Shown here: positions 6,409-10,193 of the stretch, in pieces
Position numbering within the stretch: position 1 is the first letter of the stretch
Layout: every line of letters starts with the position of its first letter
Assembly: GCA_046154545.1 (NCBI GenBank)
Contig: JBJXGC010000224.1
Coordinates: 1 to 10,193, forward strand
Reading direction: 5' to 3'
Length of the DNA: 10,193 nucleotides
DNA from: JBJXGC01 sp046154545
Lineage (GTDB): Bacteria > Chloroflexota > Dehalococcoidia > Tepidiformales > Tepidiformaceae
Translations under genes and position numbers: made by a program
The notes under the pieces: model-generated
Seen by the model: only the letters and a program-made list of their open reading frames with translations
Databases searched by the model: none
Told to the model about the DNA's origin: nothing

Positions 6409-8835
6409 TCAGCGCCGGAAGGGGGCATCCGCGGCTGCCTTCGCCTCGAAGATGGCCTCGATTTCGGCCGCCGACCTGCCAAGTTCGCGCCTGAGGATCT
6501 CCCGCGTGTGCTGGCCGAACCGCGGCGCCGGGCCGCGCACCGCCCCGGGCGTGCGGCTCAACCGCCAGGCGACCCCATCGTGCGGCCAGGCTCCCTGGTC
6601 AGGGTGCTCGACCGTCACGTGGTAGCCGCGCAGGCGAAAGTGGGGGTCGTTCACCACGTCCAGCGTGCTCAGCACAGGCGCGGCCGGGATGCCGCGCTCC
6701 TGCAGCAGCGCCGCGACCGCATAGTCCCCGTGCAGCACCGTCCAGCCGATGATCGCGGCGTCGATCTCGTCTTCACTGCCCTTCCTCGCTGCGACTGACG
6801 GGTATGCCGCGAGCAAGTCTGGCCGTCCGATCGTCTCGCACAGGCTCCGCCACTCCTCGTCGCCGCGCACCGCGATCGTGACCCAGCGATCCTCGCCCTC
6901 GCACGGGTAGCATCCATGTGGCGCCATGTCGGGATGGCGGTTGCCCTTGGGTGTCTCCTCGTGGCCCAGCGAGTGCGCCGCGAATTGCTCGCCAATCAGC
7001 GAGGCTATCGTCTCGTGGCCCGAAATCTCGATGTACTGCCCCTCGCCCGTGCGGTCGCGATGGATCAGTGCCATTGCGATGGCCGCCGCTCCCGTCGTCC
7101 CCGAGGTCGGGTCGCCGTAGGCGATGCCGGTGTTGTACGGCTGGTCGCTGTCCGAGTACTGGTTGAGCGAGGCCAGGCCACTGAGCTGCTCCATGTTCGT
7201 CCCGACGCCAGCGAGCGAGCTATCCGGCCCGTCCTGCCCGTAACCGGAGATGGAGACCATGATGATGTCCGGCTTCACCGCCCTGAGCGCTTCGTAGCCG
7301 AGGTCCAGGCCCACCATGCGGCCCGCCTTGAAGTTCTCGACCACGACATCGAAGCCCGGGAGCATCTCCAGGAGGAGCTGGCGGCCCACGGCGTTGGCCG
7401 GGTCGAGGGCGAGGCTCTGCTTCCCCCGGTTGTAGTTGTTGAAGTAGGCGCTGTAGTCCCAGGGCCGCTCGTGGGCCGGGTCCACCGTCGTTGCCCGGAT
7501 GAAGTCCATCAGGGCCGGCGACTCCACTTTCACGACCTCGGCGCCGAAGTCCGCCAGCCATTTCGTGGCAAAGGGACCGGCCCAATAGGCCGTGAAGTCG
7601 AGGACGCGGACCCCGGCCAGCAGGCCGCCTACCTGCCGGTCACGTGGCAGCGGCTCCCCGGCCAGGGGTGGGGCGGTGGGCGCTGCCGTGACGGCGAACT
7701 GGCGCAGCGCCTCGTCCGCGGACAGCTCCCCAGCGGCCGGCGCGGGGCGCGACTCCCACGGCGTCCCGTACATGTTCAAGGGGCGGCCCGGGGCGGTGAC
7801 CGTGCGCCCGGAGGGCGTGGCCTGCGTGACGAAGAACCGCCGCGCGGCGAGGTGTTCGCTCCCGAGCACGTCGTCGATCGTCTCGACCGGTGCCATCGTC
7901 ATGCCGCTTTCGCGCCCGATGCGCCGCACGTCTCCTTTGGTCAGCGGGCCGAGGTAGCTGACGACGAACTCCGACAGCTCGGCGTCGTGCTGGAGCATCC
8001 CCGGGAGCGACTGGAAGCGCGGGTCGGGGCCGTACTCCGGCTTCCCGGCCAGCCGTGAGAAGAGCGGTAGCTGGCGGTTGGTGCCGTAGACCCCCGCGTA
8101 GCCGTCGGCGCAGGGGTAGATGCCCATCATGGCGAACCGGGCCCGCCCCGAGCGCCCGGCGGCAACGTTAAGGAACCGGGCGTTCGGCCCGAATCCCTCC
8201 GTCGCCCCCGCCATCGACTCGATCGCGCTCACTTCGACCCGTTGCCCGAGGCGGGTGCGCCGGGCGCCGTACAACGCAAGACAGGTGGCGGCGAACCCGT
8301 TCAGCCCGAGCTGCATCCAGGCCTGTTCCCCGGCCGTGCAGAGCGGTTCGCGGCCTGGTTCGCCCGTCAGCCACATCTGCGCCCCCATGGCGAAGGCCTG
8401 GAGGTTCTCCGCCTCCCAGGAGGCGTACGGACCCCAGTCTCCGAACGGGCGGAGAGATGTCACGACCACCCGTGGGTTCGCGGCCGCGACCTGGTCGTAC
8501 CCAAGGCCGAAGGCGGAGAGCCGCTCGGCCGCCTGGTCCGTGATCACGGCATCGGCCCGGGCGGCCAGCCGCCGCAAGACATCGACGTCGGCCTCGGAGT
8601 CGAACGAGGCCACGAGGCTGCGCTTGCCCATGCTGAGATAGAGCCACCACGGCGCCTCGTCCGGGTGGGGAAGGGGAGCGCCAGGCGTCGCCCGCATCCG
8701 CCGCAGTCGGCTCCCGCCCGGCGGCTCAACCTTGACCACCGTTGCCCCGAACCCGGCCAACAGCCGCCCGCAATAGCCGGAGGCAACGCCGTCGCCGAGT
8801 TCGAGGACTACCAACCCCTGCAACGGCCCGGGCAT
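6409..8835 (-). CDS. Double-module CoA-transferase family III (CaiB/BaiF) protein
   Basis: An 808-residue protein made of two fused family III CoA-transferase modules; ordinary members are about 400 residues. Module 1 starts at LQGLVVLELGDGVASGYCG and includes FGATVVKVEPPGG. Module 2 starts near residue 405 (LLAGVRVLDFTAYWAGP) and includes FGAEVVKVESPA, NNYNRGKQSLALD and GYGQDGP. Family III enzymes move CoA between carboxylic acids through a catalytic aspartate. Module 2 has it: D575 in AYGDPTSGTTG. In module 1 the equivalent place reads TAGEQAW, so E170 stands where Asp is expected, and module 1 may be non-catalytic or altered. Substrates cannot be read from sequence. The open frame reaches back to 8949, but the ATG at 8835 has a strong GGAGG five bases upstream and gives the normal family N-terminus. 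It is divergent from a BadH-like dehydrogenase. Confidence 0.93.
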   Translation of the reverse strand: MPGPLQGLVVLELGDGVASGYCGRLLAGFGATVVKVEPPGGSRLRRMRATPGAPLPHPDEAPWWLYLSMGKRSLVASFDSEADVDVLRRLAARADAVITDQAAERLSAFGLGYDQVAAANPRVVVTSLRPFGDWGPYASWEAENLQAFAMGAQMWLTGEPGREPLCTAGEQAWMQLGLNGFAATCLALYGARRTRLGQRVEVSAIESMAGATEGFGPNARFLNVAAGRSGRARFAMMGIYPCADGYAGVYGTNRQLPLFSRLAGKPEYGPDPRFQSLPGMLQHDAELSEFVVSYLGPLTKGDVRRIGRESGMTMAPVETIDDVLGSEHLAARRFFVTQATPSGRTVTAPGRPLNMYGTPWESRPAPAAGELSADEALRQFAVTAAPTAPPLAGEPLPRDRQVGGLLAGVRVLDFTAYWAGPFATKWLADFGAEVVKVESPALMDFIRATTVDPAHERPWDYSAYFNNYNRGKQSLALDPANAVGRQLLLEMLPGFDVVVENFKAGRMVGLDLGYEALRAVKPDIIMVSISGYGQDGPDSSLAGVGTNMEQLSGLASLNQYSDSDQPYNTGIAYGDPTSGTTGAAAIAMALIHRDRTGEGQYIEISGHETIASLIGEQFAAHSLGHEETPKGNRHPDMAPHGCYPCEGEDRWVTIAVRGDEEWRSLCETIGRPDLLAAYPSVAARKGSEDEIDAAIIGWTVLHGDYAVAALLQERGIPAAPVLSTLDVVNDPHFRLRGYHVTVEHPDQGAWPHDGVAWRLSRTPGAVRGPAPRFGQHTREILRRELGRSAAEIEAIFEAKAAADAPFRR

Positions 8836-8840
8836 GAGCA

Positions 8841-8845
8841 CCTCC
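8841..8845 (-). promoter_or_regulatory. Ribosome binding site fixing the CoA-transferase start
   Basis: The minus strand reads GGGGGAGG followed by TGCTC and the ATG at 8835, giving a GGAGG core five bases from the start. An earlier in-frame ATG (8850) overlaps this site and lacks its own. Confidence 0.7.
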
Positions 8846-8861
8846 CCCATGAGCGTTGCCG

Positions 8862-8890
8862 ATTCTGGAAGCCTGGGCGCCGCCAGGCAA
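8862..8890 (-). promoter_or_regulatory. Candidate promoter of the CoA-transferase gene
   Basis: On the minus strand TTGCCT (8885-8890) and CAGAAT (8862-8867) are 17 bases apart, each matching four of six consensus positions. The start point would be near 8855, giving a leader of about 20 bases that contains the GGAGG site. Confidence 0.4.
8871..8888. promoter_or_regulatory. Perfect inverted repeat, candidate operator between divergent genes
   Basis: GCCTGG (8871-8876) and CCAGGC (8883-8888) are exact reverse complements six bases apart. A third half-site, GCCTGG, occurs at 8914-8919, just upstream of the -10 box of the dehydrogenase gene. The repeat covers the spacer and part of the -35 of the candidate CoA-transferase promoter, as a repressor site would. 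No regulator gene is adjacent, and in GC-rich DNA a 6-bp inverted repeat can arise by chance. Confidence 0.35.
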
Positions 8891-8931
8891 ATCGGCCGAG
8901 GTGTGCCGGGGGCGCCTGGCCGTGGAACCGC

Positions 8932-8937
8932 TACAAT
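8932..8937 (+). promoter_or_regulatory. -10 box TACAAT of the short-chain dehydrogenase gene
   Basis: The same hexamer as before the PIG-L gene, but here 24 bases before the ATG. The start point near 8944 leaves a leader of about 18 bases holding a GGAGG (8951-8955) six bases from the ATG at 8962. No -35 element is recognisable. Confidence 0.48.
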
Positions 8938-8961
8938 CGGCGGCCACACGGGAGGGTCGTC

Positions 8962-9726
8962 ATGCGTTTAGACGGACAGGTCATCATTGTGACCGGCGGC
9001 GGCAGCGGGATAGGCCGCGCCACCAGCCGCCGCCTCGCCAGCGAAGGGGCGCGCGTGGCCATCGCCGACGTCAACGCCGCCGGTGCCGACGAGACGGCGG
9101 CCCTCGTCCGCGGCGACGGGTCTCCCGTCCCGCTCTGCATCCGGACCGACGTCACCGACCTCGCCGCCGTCCAGGCGATGGCGCGCGGCGTGCTCGAATG
9201 GGGCGGACGGATCGATGGGCTCGTGAACAACGCCGGCTGGGACCAGATCGAACTCTTCATTCAGAGCGAGCCGGAGACCTGGGACAAGGTCATCGGCGTG
9301 AACCTTCGCGGCCCGATCAACTGCACCCACGCCGTGCTCCCGGCGATGATCGGCCAGCGCGCGGGCCGCATCGTCAACATCTCCTCGGACGCCGGCCGTG
9401 TTGGCTCCTCGGGCGAAGCCGTCTACAGCGCCTGCAAGGCCGGGGTGATCGGCTTCAGCAAGACGATCGCCCGTGAGGTGGCGCGCTACGCAATCAACGT
9501 GAACGTGGTCTGCCCAGGGGTGACGGACACGCCCCTCCTCGAACAGGCTACAGGCGGCGCCGACGGCCAGCGGATCATCGAGAGCATGGTGCGGCAGGTC
9601 CCCTTCCGCCGCCTGGGCCAACCGGAGGAGATCGCGGCGGCCGTCGCCTTCTTCCTCTCCCCGGACGCCGTCTTCTGCACGGGGCAGGTCCTCAGCGTCA
9701 GCGGTGGCCTCACGATGGCCGGCTGA
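8962..9726 (+). CDS. Short-chain dehydrogenase/reductase, BadH-like
   Basis: A 254-residue classical SDR of normal length. It shows the nucleotide-binding TGGGSGIG (11-18), D36 at the end of the second strand (favours NAD over NADP), NNAG (89-92), N114, S142, and the catalytic Y155 and K159 in YSACK. Several stretches match what I recall of BadH, the 2-hydroxycyclohexanecarboxyl-CoA dehydrogenase of Rhodopseudomonas palustris: NNAGWD, VGSSGEAVYSACKAG, NVVCPGVTDTPLL and the C-terminal SVSGGLTMAG. The likely reaction is NAD-dependent oxidation of a hydroxyacyl-CoA to a ketoacyl-CoA; the true substrate is inferred. SDRs are easily misassigned, so FabG-like or other 3-hydroxyacyl-CoA dehydrogenases are alternatives. 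GGAGG lies six bases before the ATG. It shares a 126-base control region with the divergent CoA-transferase, another CoA-thioester enzyme. Confidence 0.94.
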   Translation: MRLDGQVIIVTGGGSGIGRATSRRLASEGARVAIADVNAAGADETAALVRGDGSPVPLCIRTDVTDLAAVQAMARGVLEWGGRIDGLVNNAGWDQIELFIQSEPETWDKVIGVNLRGPINCTHAVLPAMIGQRAGRIVNISSDAGRVGSSGEAVYSACKAGVIGFSKTIAREVARYAINVNVVCPGVTDTPLLEQATGGADGQRIIESMVRQVPFRRLGQPEEIAAAVAFFLSPDAVFCTGQVLSVSGGLTMAG

Positions 9727-9728
9727 CC

Positions 9729-9743
9729 CGCGGTAGGCCCGCG
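9729..9743 (+). terminator. Short hairpin just after the dehydrogenase stop codon
   Basis: CGCGG (9729-9733) and CCGCG (9739-9743) pair around a five-base loop, starting two bases after the TGA. There is no T-run, so it is at best a weak or Rho-assisted terminator, and such hairpins are common in GC-rich DNA. Confidence 0.22.
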
Positions 9744-9744
9744 T

Positions 9745-10193
9745 CAGAGCCGCGCCCGTAAGCAAGCGCCGCGACGTTGCCCGTGGCACGGTCCACAGAG
9801 CTGCGCGCCTGGGGGCCGCCGAGGCGGTATCAGAGCCGCGCGCGTAAGCAAGCGCCGCGCCCTCGCCCGCGGCACGGTCTCCAGAGCTGCGCGCCTCCGG
9901 GCCGCCCTGGCCGGCGCTCCAGAGCCGCGCGCGTAAGCAAGCGCTGCGCCGTTGCCCGCGGCACGGTCTCCAGAGCTGCGCGCCTCCGGGCCGCCGTGGC
10001 CGGCGCTTCAGAGCCGCGCGCGTAAGCAAGCGCCGCGCCGTTGCCCGCGGCACGGTCTCCAGAGCTGCGCGCCTCCGGGCCGCCGTGGCCGGCGTATCAG
10101 AGCCGCGCGCGTAAGCAAGCGCTGCGCCCGTGCCCGTGGCCCGGTCTCCAGAGCTGCGCGCCTCCGGGCCGCCGTGGCCGGCGTATCAGAGCC
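9745..10193. repeat. Tandem array of 89-bp repeats (five units plus the start of a sixth), running off the window
   Basis: Units begin with CAGAGCC at 9745, 9831, 9920, 10009, 10098 and 10187. The first unit is 86 bp and the most diverged; the others are exactly 89 bp, and units 3 and 4 differ at only three positions. Each unit contains CAGAGCCGCGC at its start and a related CAGAGCTGCGCGC 51 bases later (48-51 in unit 1), so it is itself built of two related parts. GCGTAAGCAAGCG occurs in every unit, in unit 1 after a CGCC variant. GCCGCG (offset 23-28) pairs with CGCGGC (offset 37-42) around an eight-base loop in every unit, allowing G-U pairs. The period is not a multiple of three and the plus strand meets TAA once per unit, so this is not coding. 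There are no unique spacers, so it is not CRISPR. I do not recognise a named family; a minisatellite or a dispersed structured repeat is most likely. Confidence 0.93.

Noticed and set aside
6916..8058. Plus-strand open frame inside the CoA-transferase gene
   Set aside because: Antisense to strongly conserved CoA-transferase motifs and rich in Arg/Gly/Val; no start site support.
8242..8961. Extended N-terminus of the dehydrogenase open frame
   Set aside because: The frame stays open upstream only by composition. The SDR fold begins at the ATG at 8962, which has GGAGG six bases upstream.
8968..10053. Minus-strand open frame through the repeat array and the dehydrogenase
   Set aside because: The repeat period of 89 shifts frame in each unit, so different units encode different peptides; it is antisense to the dehydrogenase. 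It is a likely source of spurious hypothetical proteins.
9745..10193. CRISPR array
   Set aside because: The whole 89-bp period is conserved; there are no short repeats separated by unique spacers, and no cas genes are visible.

Overview
The window is GC-rich bacterial chromosome. It carries six complete protein genes, the probable first codons of a seventh at the left edge, and a tandem-repeat array running off the right edge. I see no rRNA, tRNA, CRISPR array or transposase. The organism is probably a GC-rich environmental bacterium. Three things point loosely to Chloroflexota (Dehalococcoidia-like) or, less likely, Actinobacteria: the DprA-TopA neighbourhood, leaderless-looking starts right after TACAAT/TATAGT boxes, and a double-length CaiB/BaiF protein with a BadH-like dehydrogenase. 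This assignment is inference; no marker in the window fixes the phylum.

Left part (1-1690): the minus strand carries a 470-residue protein with an N-terminal LuxR-type helix-turn-helix, one membrane helix and a large outer region resembling LolA-like plus DUF4367-like domains. This looks like a membrane-tethered one-component regulator. Downstream of it, another minus-strand gene appears to begin at 44 and leave the window; its first residues recall NuoI. 

Central part (1691-6373): three plus-strand genes follow: a PIG-L/LmbE deacetylase-like protein, DprA (single-strand DNA loading for recombination and transformation) and TopA (DNA topoisomerase I). The first two have -10-like boxes 6-7 bases before their ATG and no Shine-Dalgarno, so they are predicted to be leaderless. 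topA instead has its own leader, with a candidate promoter, a hairpin ending in five T, a GAGG ribosome site and a TTG start.

Right part (6374-9726): a minus-strand 808-residue protein made of two fused CoA-transferase family III modules is divergent from a plus-strand short-chain dehydrogenase closely resembling BadH. They share a 126-base control region with a perfect inverted repeat over the candidate promoter of the CoA-transferase. The pair suggests a CoA-thioester catabolic step, for example activation of an organic acid and oxidation of a hydroxyacyl-CoA.

Right edge (9745-10193): five complete units and the start of a sixth of an 86/89-bp tandem repeat. Each unit holds two related CAGAGC-type half units and a 6-bp hairpin that stays paired in every unit. 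The period is not a multiple of three, so the array is not coding. It is the least explained element in the window.
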